A stretch of 64,000 bases of DNA, from the NCBI GenBank assembly GCA_964058845.1, contig CAXKVR010000209.1:1-64000 (forward strand). Reading direction: 5' to 3'. Below are positions 1 through 12,000 of the stretch, piece by piece. How positions within the stretch are numbered: the first letter of the stretch is position 1; the number at the start of each line of letters is the position of its first letter. The notes under the pieces are model-generated. The model had not been told where the DNA came from, made no database searches, and was given only the letters and a program-made list of their open reading frames with translations. Source of the DNA: Carex sylvatica. Taxonomy: Eukaryota; Streptophyta; Magnoliopsida; Poales; Cyperaceae. Position numbers and translations under genes: made by a program.

Positions 1-1387
1 TTATGGGTTGATCAAAATTTTCATTTTCTTATATAAAGTTGCTATGCTAGCTTCCTTCTTATATACAAGGCTATAGTACAATTTCATTTTTCTTCCTCCT
101 GTTAGCTTCCTTCTTCTATTCAATTTAGTTGTATTTTGTAGCTTAAATAATTGCGAGGATTGCAATTTAACTAGATTATTCTTATTTTTAGTTGCAATTT
201 TATAATTAATCTGAGCTTGTTTCAGTTGGTACCTGTACTTGTTGCATAGATATGTGAGGATTATGATTCTTGCAAGAACTATGAAACACGCATGTATCAG
301 CAATTTTGCACAGAATGCTGATACTGTGAAACACATATCAGCTGTTAATCTAGACTGGTACACCATGATGGAAAACCAAAGCACTCGGTGCAATTTTTTA
401 TTTATGATCCGGAAATTATTTATTTTTGTCATGCATTATATTTGTATGCATATGCTACAATTTTTTTATCATTTGTGTGGACTATTTTTATAATAATTAT
501 CATCTCTGTTTTTTATTAGTACGTTTAATTATTTACACTATCTTATGTATAATATGTTGGAGAGGATGATTATATTACATGGTAAAAAAAAATGTGAGGA
601 GGGTATAATTAAGTCTTCATTTTTAATTTTACTATTTTACTGAAAAATTATTCCTTAACAAGGATTAAATTGTTAATCCCCTCCCTTAAGAAGGTTGACG
701 AACAGCCTCAAAAGGAGTAAGTTCTTAAACTGATCTATGTCATTACATCTTTTCATACTAGAGGACACAAGTCTTAATAGTAAAACAAGTAAGTCTTGAT
801 ACTATATACAAACCAAGTTTATATTTTCTGTATCATCTCTCTCATTTTCCATCTCTTTCTCCCTCTCCTTCTCCCTCTCCCTCTTCATATGCAGCTCTTA
901 TTTCATCTTGTACATCTATTATTTCAAATATGAGAGAGTACAAAGATATCAGGGTAGCACGGCGAGAAATCAAGAGGCAAAGCAAGTAGAACGACAGCGC
1001 TACATGGCAAGGGGCGGGATGGGCTGTTGCACAGTGAAATTTGATTTGAAATAGAAGTTTTGTAATCGGAGAAGAAATTATTTTCTTTTACGGAAAGCCA
1101 TTGGGAGTTGGGGAACCGAGATAATTTATCTTTCCACTAAAAAAACAAAAAAGGAGTATTTTTTCCACTCAAAAAAGCATGCACCTAGTACAACATGAAC
1201 TATTAGTTCAAGTACAAAAAGGGACGAATTAAAGATATACCATAGAATATCTTGAGAGGAACATAAAAATATATATATGGTTTAAAAACATACATGAATT
1301 ATTAATTACATTTTTTTTTTTAAATTACACTTATTTATTTAAGTGTAATGAATTTAGTACATTTTAATCCTGATTTATAATTTGCAG
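1..1387. other. Gene-free 5' flank, no exon recognised
   Basis: AT-rich DNA. It holds a CT-rich low-complexity tract around 845-895 and a T-run near 1310-1320. The acyl-CoA reductase that starts its readable part at 1388 should be preceded by an exon encoding the dinucleotide-binding loop (T-G-x-x-G-F-L-x-K). I searched all three forward frames by eye and did not find it here. The minus-strand open frame covering 1-432 has no recognisable domain and biased composition (K, N, L, I), and is treated as chance. Confidence 0.5.
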
Positions 1388-4300
1388 TTTTGATGGAGAA
1401 AATTCTAAGGGTTGAGCCACAAGTAAAGAAGATATATCTACTAGTAAGAGCACAGGACTCTGACTCAGCCAAGCAGCGTGTGCAATCTGAGGTTTGATTT
1501 TTTTTTCTTTTTTTTAATATATAACATAAAATGTAGAAGAAAAAATGTTTACTTTTAAGAAAAGAAGTTTGCCGGAATTTACTTTCATTGTTTCATGGAA
1601 TATAGCTGTACATACAATGAAAGTGACAGTACAATTAGCAAAACATTTTAATATGTATTAATATACTTTTAAGAAAAGAAGCTTGCCGGAATTTACTTTC
1701 ATTGTTTCATGGAATATAGCTGTACATACAATGAAAGTAACAGTACAAGCAAAACATTTTAAATATGTTTTAATATACTTTTAAGTGGGAGGTACTTTAT
1801 TCTTTTTAGGTAAACAAGCATACCAACAAGTACTTATATATTATTACTATCATTATCATGAGATGATTGTTTATTTTTCCCGTTGTAACTTCCAAATATG
1901 ATATATTGAGAGAGACATTTAATATTAATTTGTACCACATCATGATCTAGCTTTTTAGCCACAGCTTCTTTTTTTGGTATCTTCCTAAATGGAAATAGTG
2001 TGAGAAATATACCTTTACAAATTTTGCATATCCGAGGTACTTCTAGAAACAAGATTGCAGATAAGAAATTAAGACCAACCATAGCTATACCAATAATTAA
2101 TACAAGCAAAAATATAGTTTAGAGATCGGGTCCTCTGTCATTGTCCCAAAGTATACTTCATGCATAGATATGATGTTACAAAAAAAAAAAAAAAACTTTT
2201 TTTTTTTTTTTTTGAGAGATTCTTGATAGTGACTATCAAGAGGTATAAAAAATAAAATAAAATAAAACCTTAAAGCTGTATTATTTAACAGACTCTCTCT
2301 AATTTATTATAGGTGATCGGGAAGGAATTATTTAAGGTTTTAAAAGAAGAACATGGGAAGGGGTACAACAAGTTCATGGAAGAAAAGATTTCTCCAATTG
2401 CAGGAGATATCATTTATGAAAATTTGGGAATTGAAAGTTCTCATGTTGAGAATTTAATCAATGAAATTGACATAATTGTTAACAATGCAGCTACTACAAA
2501 CTTCTATGAGAGGTAAATATAATATCACATAGCTAAATAATTAAGATTTGTTATTATTTCAAAATAAAATTGTTAAAGAGCATACCCACTTATGTGATTA
2601 ATAATATTATTATTACTTGTTTGTACTTAGGTATGATGTCTCTTTAGATGTTAATACATTAGGAGCCAAGCATGTTTTGGAGTTTGCAAAGAAATGTGTT
2701 AACTTAAAGATGCTTCTTCATGTTTCAACTGGTAAGCACCAATTTATATCAATATTTCATTTACCTTAAGAATTTTATTGCATGATTTAGCTGTGACAAA
2801 GTTGCTACATAGTTTATTTAAACTATGTAAACAAATATATATACTAAAGGTTCAAAAGTTATATCTGAAGTAATAGCTATGTAGATAATATAAAGTAAGA
2901 GAAATTGTGTTGAACAAAGAAATATTTCCTATATTTAATGCATATATGTGTATATGTGTATATATGTCTATATTAAATATATATATGTATATATGAACAG
3001 CATATGTTGCTGGGTTGCAAGAAGGTCTAATACAAGAAAAACCACTTAAAATGGGAGCAACATTGAATGGTAGCTCAAACTTAGATATCGAGTCAGAGCT
3101 CCGATTGGTCGAAGAAACAAAGAGAGAACTCCAGTTGTCTGAGACGGATTCACTTAAAAGTGCTGAGAAGTTAGAGAGAACCGCCATGAAAGAACTCGGC
3201 ATCAAGAGGTTAGAAAAGAGAATTGTTCTTGCAAAAGCGCCAACAACCTCATTAACTATATTTGTATTTTATTTATTTTTTCTCTTTGTTATTCTTCTTC
3301 TTTTTTTCAATTACTATTCAGTAAAAAAAATATGCAAATATAGCAAATAAGCATTTGTGATTTCTAGTACTATTAATATCATCTACAGTGAGATACATGC
3401 ATAAACACTGAGCAAATTATATGCTTGGACCACATGATTTGATGTTGCTTCAATAAACATTTATTGAATGTAATTAATTATGTGAATTTACTTTTTGTAT
3501 GTTTAAAGAGCAAGGAAATTTGGATGGCCAAATACATATGTATTTACAAAAGCACTGGGTGAGATGGTACTAGGTCACATGAGAGGAGATGTACCTCTTG
3601 TTATCATAAGACCTACTATTATTACTAGCTTGTACAAGGAACCCCTGCCTGGTTGGATGGAAGGAATCAGGTACCTTTCATTTTTTTTCTCATTTATTAT
3701 TTAAATTTTTTTAATGGTTTTTGAAACAAATTAATAATCAGTATAAAACATTTGCATTGATTGCAAGCACAACTGGATTTTACATGCAACAGTAAAAAAT
3801 GCTGGGAAATTTTAAAAAATGTAAATAGAACATGGGTGCAGTTTATGAAAAATTGTGATTAATTAATTTGTTGAACAGAAACAATTACTGTTTTTGTTAC
3901 AGGACAATAGATAGTTTTATACTTGGATATGCAAAAGGAAACCTTTCATGCTACCTAGCTGATCTTAAGGAGATTATGGATGTGGTTAGTTCATAATTTA
4001 TTTAATTAATTAATTGATTGACCTATTCTCAAAGTTTTCAATGAAGAGCTTCAATTTTTATGTATACATTCTCAAATGAGTGAGGCTATGTTACTATGCA
4101 TAGTGCAGATTAGTTCGTACTATAGATCAATATCTTCATTTTCAAAGTCTAAACATTCAATTTGAATTTTTCAGCATAATCTTCATTTAAAAATATACTT
4201 GTAGATCAAATTTTACATTTTTTATAATTTTTTACTTTTTTTTACATAGGTAGAAAATAACTTGATGTAACCATTCAAATGTAGTGATTTCTAACTATCT

Positions 4301-6387
4301 AAAAAAATAATTAAAAGTTTTAAAAAATATATAAAGTACATTTTCATAAGAAGATCATGTTGAACGGTTTAGATCAACTATTTGTATTTTAAAAATGAAA
4401 ATAATGATCCATAGTACCATATAGAGGTGCTACCTTTACATGATTATCGGGTACCGAACCAAATTCAAACTAGGTCCGATTAATTTGGATATGATATAGT
4501 TTAAAAAATATAATTGGTTAAATTATGGATACAATTACAAAATTAATACTTAAATATCAGAAATGGAAATGATATTGTAATGGATATGATATATGAGTTT
4601 GATTTAATTATTCGATCCACAACTGAACCCGACCCGATACCCGATACAATGTTAATACATTTTTTTATAATTAATTAATATTAATATAAAATCATAGATT
4701 AATAACTGCGAAAAGGCAACTACCTATAACATTTTTTAGGAAATCAAAGTTTAGTTAAGTAGGAAGCTATATATATATACTAGAAAGATACCGAAAGTCT
4801 CCTTCTTTTACTATTTGACATGCAAAATAAAAGATTAGGAATATCTTGTCCAATATATGATTCGACAAGTCCGTCTTTCATTCAAGTAAAGGATTCCAGA
4901 AAATTAAAAGAATATAATCTAATTAATTAATAGATCATTTTGATTCCATTAGAAATATATAGCTTGATTGTTTTACAAAGCAAATGAAAAATATGAATGC
5001 AGATACCAGGAGACATGGTGGTGAATGCCATGATAGCAGCAATTGTGATGCATTCTGGTGAGGATGCCGAGATGATATACCATATCAGCTCTTCTATGAG
5101 AAACCCAGTACGGTTTGCCACATTCGAACAGTGCCTGTATCGGTATTTCAAAGAGAACCCTCGCATTGGAAAGAACGGCATTGTGATCGGATTTAATCGA
5201 ATGCACATCTTTAGCACTGTCAGTGCTTTCAAGGCATACATGACTCTTCGGTACAAGCTTCCTTTGGAGGTTCATTTCTTCTTTCTTAATCAATTGCTAT
5301 ATTTATTTGGAAGAAGAAAAAATAATAGAATGCTTGTTACTGTATTTGGAGCTTCTGTTAGCAAATTACAACAAATTCTTTAAGTGTAAATTTCAAATAA
5401 CAACCAAAATTACTTCTCTCTTAATCAGTTCATATAGTTACTTGAAAAAACAATAGAATGTTTGTGACTGTATTGAAATTACTGTTAGCAAATTACAACA
5501 AATTATTTTAGTGAAAATTTCAAGTAAAACCAAAATTCCTTCTTTCTTAATCAATTTATATATTTTGGAAAGACACAAAAGAATGTTTAATTGTGACTGT
5601 ATTTGGAACTTGGGTTAGCAAATTACAGCAAATTCTTTCAGTGAAATTTCAAATAACAACCAAAATTTTTGAAGTGTTTGTTTAATCTAACAGCCACAAT
5701 TTTTTGTATGATTTGAAATCCCAGTTAACCACTGAAAAGTTTGGGGCTGTCTTGGGCTTATCAGCAAATATGATAATATCTGGGGTTGTCTGCATAAATG
5801 ATAGCAATGTTCATATCAACATGATGTATAAGCACAGAGTTTTACATTAGGCTTCCAAATTGAGCAACAGAAATATCATGAAAAGTGAATATTTGCAAAA
5901 TGGCCATCTAAATAAAATAAAATTTGTTTTTGCTTTTTGAGTTCACTAGTTACTAATTGGTGCTTTGTTGCAGGCATTGCACATAGTAAACTTGCTATTG
6001 TGCGGGCAATTTTCACACCGTTACAATGAATTGAGCCAGAAGTACCAGTACATTATGCACCTTGTTGACCTCTATTCCCCCTATACCTTTTTCAGAGGAC
6101 GGTACGCATTTCTTCCACCGAATTATAATTCAAATTTTATTCAAATAAAATAGCATGGAGCAATTCAAAAATGATATATCAACTATATATTATTTTGCAT
6201 CAGTGCTAATACATTTTTTTTTTTTAATTTAAGCTTTGATGACATGAACTTGCAAAGGCTGAAGCTTGCGACCGAAAAGGACCCAATGGATGCGCAACTT
6301 TTCTGTTTTGACCCGAAAATCTTCGATTGGAGCAACTACTTTTACCGAACTCACATTCCTGGAGTCATTAAGTTTCTCCCCATGTGA
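1388..6387 (+). CDS. FAR: Alcohol-forming fatty acyl-CoA reductase (FAR), first exon missing
   Basis: FARs reduce long-chain acyl-CoA to primary fatty alcohols with NADPH, for cuticular wax, suberin or sporopollenin; related proteins act at the ER or in plastids. Exons read 1388-1491, 2313-2512, 2631-2731, 3001-3208, 3509-3670, 3903-3984, 5003-5269, 5974-6101 and 6234-6387. All have GT..AG borders and keep one frame; the 1406 nt give 467 residues plus stop, with two leading bases that complete a split codon. Seen: the start [19 protein letters not shown], the diagnostic [12 protein letters not shown] carrying the Y-x-x-x-K catalytic pair, [12 protein letters not shown], and the FAR_C part ending in VIKFLPM. 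The N-terminal Rossmann loop exon (about 25-30 residues) is absent from the upstream 1.4 kb; it may lie outside the window or be lost. A MITE sits in the intron at 3985-5002. The family is sure; which FAR paralogue (CER4/FAR3-like or other) is not. Confidence 0.93.
1551..1776. repeat. Tandem duplication, ~114-bp unit, in first FAR intron
   Basis: Two nearly identical copies begin at 1551 and 1665 with acttttaagaaaagaag and differ by a few substitutions and a short deletion. A third fragment starts at 1777. This is a local, recent intronic duplication. A minus-strand open frame at 1834-2109 in the same intron has no recognised domain. Confidence 0.85.
4078..4436. mobile_element. Foldback MITE (family A) in FAR intron
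   Basis: It starts with GAGTGAGGCTATG and the next bases match the terminal block seen at 27296, 10943 and 50073. The two halves are roughly inverted copies of each other. The right end is diverged (accatatagaggtgctacc), so the border and target duplication are not clear. It is not coding and is probably spliced out with the intron. Confidence 0.7.
4437..5002. other. Intronic low-complexity stretch
   Basis: The remainder of the sixth readable FAR intron. It contains a diverged GGTACCGAACC / CGACCCGATACCCGATAC type repeat (4445-4655) resembling the hAT-like GGGTAC-rich element at 24.8 kb. Nothing coding is seen. Confidence 0.4.
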
Positions 6388-7670
6388 ATTACTGTAAGCA
6401 CCATTTGCTGGTACAACAAACATGGATACATTATTTTCTTGTGAACTGTTGAAATTCTAGTTGCTTTTATGTTGGTTCTTTTAATTTCATGTTAATGTAT
6501 TCTTTAATGTTATTTTCTCATCAGTAATCTCTATTACTAATGTGTCATGTCCCAAGAATTTAATTATAATGAAAAATTATTTTGGTGAATCTTTTGGTAG
6601 CCAGGATTTGTTTGAAGGGGAATTATTTGAGATCATAACAACCGTCATTCCATAGAAATAGCTGAGAACACATCTATAATTTTATTTTTAAAATTAAACA
6701 ATATTTTTCAAAATATCAATAAATATTCCATAGAAATTGGATGTACTAATTTCGAATTAATTAACCAACCATAGAAAAATGAACGCTGTTGTATTATAAA
6801 AACGGTGAGAAATTGCTTTGCAAGGCTTTGCAAAATGTGTTAGGCCCAAAAAAGTCATCATAATTGGGCCTTCTAAAGATTAGACAAGCCCAAGTTAAGA
6901 GATGAGAATAGCAAGGAACTTAGCATAAATCAGGTAAAACAACTCGTGGCTCGTGACACATTCAAGATCGGAATTAGTTAGTAAAACAAACGGACCAACA
7001 CCAAACGTTTCATTTCATACCACATCTCTTAATTCTACAATGAATATATTGTAAAACAAATCTTTGTTGTATGAATAAGACATAAGAATATCTACATTAG
7101 TGTTATTTTGAGAAGAAATTGAAGATCAAGTCATTCAGCAGTCTAATATCCATATTAGTTTTGTTATTGTAAGACATAATTAGAAATTTGGACGATAAAC
7201 TAAATTGCAAAACATGCAATTCACTCGATTCATAGTTACATTGTACCTCTATTTACATTTTTTATATTTGAAGACTCATTTCTTAAAAGTAAATAGAGGA
7301 TTTTTATTGTGATTTTTAGGATAATTTTAGTAATCAATGAACCAAATACATTAATATTTAGTTAGTAAGAGTTTAATTAATTGGAAAATTAAGAATATCA
7401 AACTCTCCATTTTGCTTTTTTCTCGTATATAATATGTCACATAACTAGGAAAATATTCAGGTTTTATAGTCTTATTTGAAATTTATCATGAGATCGTATC
7501 GCATTGCTACTCTAAAAAAATGGATCTACTAAATTATTTATCAATTTATAACAATAACTTATGTTGATGTTTACGTATTGTTAAGTTAATCAATTAGTTA
7601 AGAAGTCACTAAAATTATTTTCAATGATATTTATAGGGATTAGTAAGTTAATTCATAAGAAACTAATAAA
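6388..7670. other. Intergenic, nothing recognised
   Basis: AT-rich DNA downstream of the FAR stop codon. No exon, RNA gene or clear repeat was found. The FAR 3' UTR and polyadenylation region should occupy the first few hundred bases. Confidence 0.5.
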
Positions 7671-8060
7671 AGTGAGGCTACATGGTACTATGCATAGCAC
7701 AAATTGGTTTGTACTATGGGTCAATATTTTTATTTAAAAATTCAAATAGTCTATATGCACCATTCAATATAATCTCCACATAAAAATGTAATTGTAGATT
7801 AAATTTTGTATATTTTAGAATTTTTGTTACTATTGTTTAGATAGGTAGATTATTACTTGATCTAAAAATTTCAAACCATTCAATTGTAGTGCTTTTTTAT
7901 TACTTTAAAATATTCAACAACTGTAAAATTTAGTTTGTATATACATTTTCACATGCAGATTATCTTAAGCATTCATATCAACTATTTAAATTTTAAAAAC
8001 GAAGATATCGATCCATTGAACAAACTAATACGTGGTATGCAAAGTGCCATAGCCTCACTC
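7671..8060. mobile_element. Foldback MITE (family A)
   Basis: Left terminus AGTGAGGCTACATGGTACT; right terminus AGTGCCATAGCCTCACT is its inverted counterpart. The internal arms repeat the family core (ACATTTTCA..AGATTAT and the AGGTAGA..TCACTTGATC block) in both orientations. No convincing target duplication remains. Confidence 0.75.
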
Positions 8061-8159
8061 TAGTATAATAATAATATAACAATTTCACAGGGCGTAACAT
8101 GTAATTATTTGTAAAAAAAAAATTTAAGGAAGATATTTGTCAAAAACTAAAAGCAAGCA

Positions 8160-8790
8160 ATTGGTGTCTGAAAAGAGACCAGGCATCAAAACAGCGGTAC
8201 TGCCTTTTAGAAAGACGGTCTTTACCTATTCTTAATCAACGACTGATATAAATCCATTCGAATATCCAACGGCTAATAAAAAAATACCTTTATGTTACTC
8301 TGTATTAACAGAGGGGTTTTATCTTCATGATGCAAACCGACTATAGAATCAAATATGATTAATGCGCAGCATGAAGTGAAAACTGCTCTCTTAAAATCTT
8401 TGCCCCAATTCCTGTTTCTGATCCGAACCAGGCTTGAATCAAAACAGAGGTACTGCCTCTTAGAAAGTCTCTACCTATTCTTAATCCAACGACTGACATT
8501 AATCCATTTGAATATCCAACGGCTAACAAAAAATCTAAAAAGTACAAAGTTACAAAATACCTTAAAGTTAGTCCGTATTAACAGAGCATTTTTGACTTCA
8601 TGCTACAAACAGACTATAGAATAAAATATTATTCATGCGCTGCATGAAGCCAAAATTGGTCAGCTAAAATCTTTGCCCCAATTCCCGTCTCTGATCATCT
8701 TAATCCAACGACTGAAATTAATCCTTTCGGAAATCCAACGGTTAATAAAAAATCTAAAAAGTGCAAATTTACAAAATACCTTTCTACACC
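8160..8790 (+). repeat. 2.5-copy tandem repeat directly upstream of HIRA
   Basis: Two full units start near 8185 and 8438 (both begin atcaaaaca, then gtactgcc). A third unit lacks its first part and resumes at about 8700 with ttaatccaacgactga. Each unit contains an AATCCATT..CCAACGG(C/T)TAA block. The last unit runs into the HIRA 5' leader, which begins around 8800 with C/T-rich DNA. Two open frames (8355-8624, 8673-8894) simply follow the repeat and look non-coding. The array probably includes part of the HIRA promoter. Confidence 0.8.
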
Positions 8791-9010
8791 GTATAAACCC
8801 GAAAATTCATTTCATTTATTTTTTATTTTTAACCCTAGTTTCTTTCCCTCCTCTTTTGCTCTCCTCTCCAAAATTCTCATCTCCAAAACCCTAATTACTT
8901 TCTCTTACAGTAAAATCTTCACTTTACTTGCCACTGCTGGGTAAATTTCTTTGGTCGATTGTTTAATTACTTCTCTAGGGTTTTTGGAATTTGCTAAATT
9001 TTGAGGCGAT

Positions 9011-12000
9011 ATGATCACGGAGAAGCCAAGCTGGATTCGGCACGACGGGTTGCAAATTTTCTCCATTGATATACAGCCTGGTGCTCTCAGATTTGCAACT
9101 GGTGGCGGTGACCAAAAGGTGTAATCTTTGGTACCTTTTTATTTCTTTAATTTTCATTTTAGGTGATTTTTTTTTTAATTTGGGATTGCGTAATGCTGTT
9201 AGAATTCCATTGTGGGTCAAGTGTTGAGTGCATTTTTTGTGATTTATTGAGAGAATTTTAGCTGTGTGCTTTGAACTTTGGTGAAGTATCTGATGTGGGT
9301 ACTTCAGTTTCTAAGCTTATATCAGAATCACAATCTTGCTAACTTAAAAAATGATTAAATTTCATTTTCTAAATTTGAGGGTTCTCAATTTGAGCATTGA
9401 GTACTGACTACTAGGTATTATAGCATTTTTTCAAAATGCCGGATTTGACTAAGAATAGAATTATATAAAATCAAATATGCTATGGCAAATTTAGAAGGTT
9501 GTAATGGAAAGCAGTAGATTAATTTTTTATTTGCAGGAGATTAATTTTTTATTTGCAGGAGATGTAGTGAAGAAAAGGCGTAACTAGTGGGGTTTTATAG
9601 GATAGCCTTTACTTGCCGAAATATTGCATTTATAATGGTACCATTTGAGACCGTTACAAAAAAAAATGTCACAACTCTGTTACTGGCAAATTGTATCTTC
9701 AATCTTTTCATTTTAGCAAATAACCAGTCCAAATCTTGTTTTAAAAATTTGAAATTTAAAATAGCCAATAAGATTTTTCCATATGGATAAGCAACAATAA
9801 CAGTAAAGATTCTAATCAGATTATTTCTCTTTGTATAAAAAAAGGTGCGAATATGGAACATGAAATCAGTTGGAAAGGACGTTGAAGCCGATGATTCGAC
9901 TCAAAGACTTCTTGCCACAGTGCGGGACCACTTTGGCTCAGTCAACTGTGTCAGGTGGGCCCATCATGGCAGATTCCTTGCCTCGGGCTCTGATGACCAG
10001 ATGATCTTGATCCACGAGAGAAAGGCGGGGTCCGCCACTGTGGAGTTCGGCAGTGGTGAACCACCTGATGTCGAAAATTGGAAGGTTGTCATGACTCTAC
10101 GCGGCCACACTGCTGATGTGGTAATTTCATTTACTTTCTCATTTGTATTATTTGTTAATGTTTCAAATTTCAGATATATGTGATTATTATATATTTTGGG
10201 CAATTTCTGTTATACCTGGGAACTATGTAAACAGCTTACTGGGTACAGAAATGTGCAAAACCTTTATATTTTGTTTTAGAGATACCGAAAATACCCTTTT
10301 TTTATTTTCCTGGTTCAAGATGTGTTAAGAATAAGGGGCATGTATCATATCTTGAGCACCTTGCCATTTTGTTTTCATAATTTTTTGAGGATAATTGATT
10401 ATTATTTATTTTGGGCAATTTCTGTTAATTTCGGGAACTGCGTACACACCCTACAGGGTACAGAAATGCGCAAAACCTTTATATTTTGTTTTATAGTACC
10501 AAAAATACCCTTCTATCATATCTTCAGCCCCTTGTCATGTTAGACTATAATGAGTAAGCTTTCTCATAATACTTCTATTCTCTTGGGGATTAATCTATTC
10601 AACAATATACATTTTTTTTTTTATTATTGTTATCTTTTTATCTGATTTGGAACATGAAAAAAGTAGGTGGATCTGAATTGGTCACCAGATGACCTCACAC
10701 TGGCAAGCGGGTCCCTCGACAACACTGTTCACATATGGAACATGACAAATGGCATCTGCACGACTGTCCTGCGGGGCCACTCTAGCCTTGTCAAGGGAGT
10801 CACGTGGGACCCCATCGGCTCTTTTATTGCCACCCAGTCTGACGACAAGTCTGTCATTATCTGGAACACCAATGACTGGAGCATGGCCCACCGCACAGAT
10901 GGCCACTGGTCTAAAACAGTACGTAAAACACTTTTTTTAATTGAGTGAGGCTATGGTACTAGGCATAGCGCATATTGGTCCGTGCTATGGAGCCATATCT
11001 TAATTTTCAAAATCTAAATAGTTGATCCGAACTGTTCATCATGATCTCCATATGAAAATGTGCTTAGATGCCAAATTTTTCATTTTTTTTTTCATTTTTT
11101 TACTATTTTTTTTAAATAGGTACAAAATCACTTGATCTAAAGATTCTAGACATTTCGAAAGTAGTGATTTCGTACCTATCTAAAAAAATAGTGAAAAATT
11201 CTAAAAAATGTAAAATTTGTTGTCTGGTTACATTTTCATATAGAGATCATGATGAACGATCCGGATCATGATGTTGTAAGGTAAAGTAAAGATAATGCAC
11301 TATTATAGGTAGAATAAAATTTAAACATCGGGTTTCTTAATTTTTGACACTTTTTATTTTAATAACATGCTTGACCTGAAACTGTTGAATTACGGTACTT
11401 TTACACCTGGCATTGTTACGTGGCACCCAATGAACAGTACACATTTTCTATTTTGTAGGTGGGGTCCACTTTTTTCAGGAGACTGCATTGGTCACCATGT
11501 GGCCACTTCATTACCACTACACATGGCTTCCAAAAGCCACGTCACTCTGCCCCAGTCTTAGAGAGAGGCGAATGGTCGGCCACATTTGATTTTCTCGGGC
11601 ACAATGCTCCGATCATTGCGGTTAAGTTTAACCACTCTATGTTTCGCAAGTTTGCCTCGAACAACCGCGAGTCGTCTAAAGCGGGTCACACGGGTTGGAC
11701 CAATGGGAAGGGTGGTGGGGCCTCTAAGGAGCACCAGCCATATAATGTGATTGCCATTGGGAGTCAGGATAGGACAATTACGGTATGGACCACTGCCAGT
11801 GCACGGCCTCTGTTTGTGGCGAAACATTTCTTCTCGCAAAGCGTGGTTGATTTATCATGGTAATATATTTTTTTATCTCCATTTTGCTTTTCAATTTGGT
11901 GCAGTTAATTTGTAGTTTTATTTATTAAAATTTATTTTATTTCTGAACTTTTATGGGGTTTTTTCTTTATTTTCTTAGTGTTAATTTATTAGCAAGAGTG

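Noticed and set aside
1..432. 143-codon open frame on the minus strand
   Set aside because: No domain, K/N/L/I-rich composition, no splice or promoter context; it starts at the window edge.
1834..2109. 91-codon minus-strand open frame inside a FAR intron
   Set aside because: The hydrophobic start is suggestive but no family is recognised, and it lies antisense in an intron of an intact gene.
8355..8894. Forward open frames before HIRA
   Set aside because: They follow the tandem repeat units and the C/T-rich leader and are not conserved between units.
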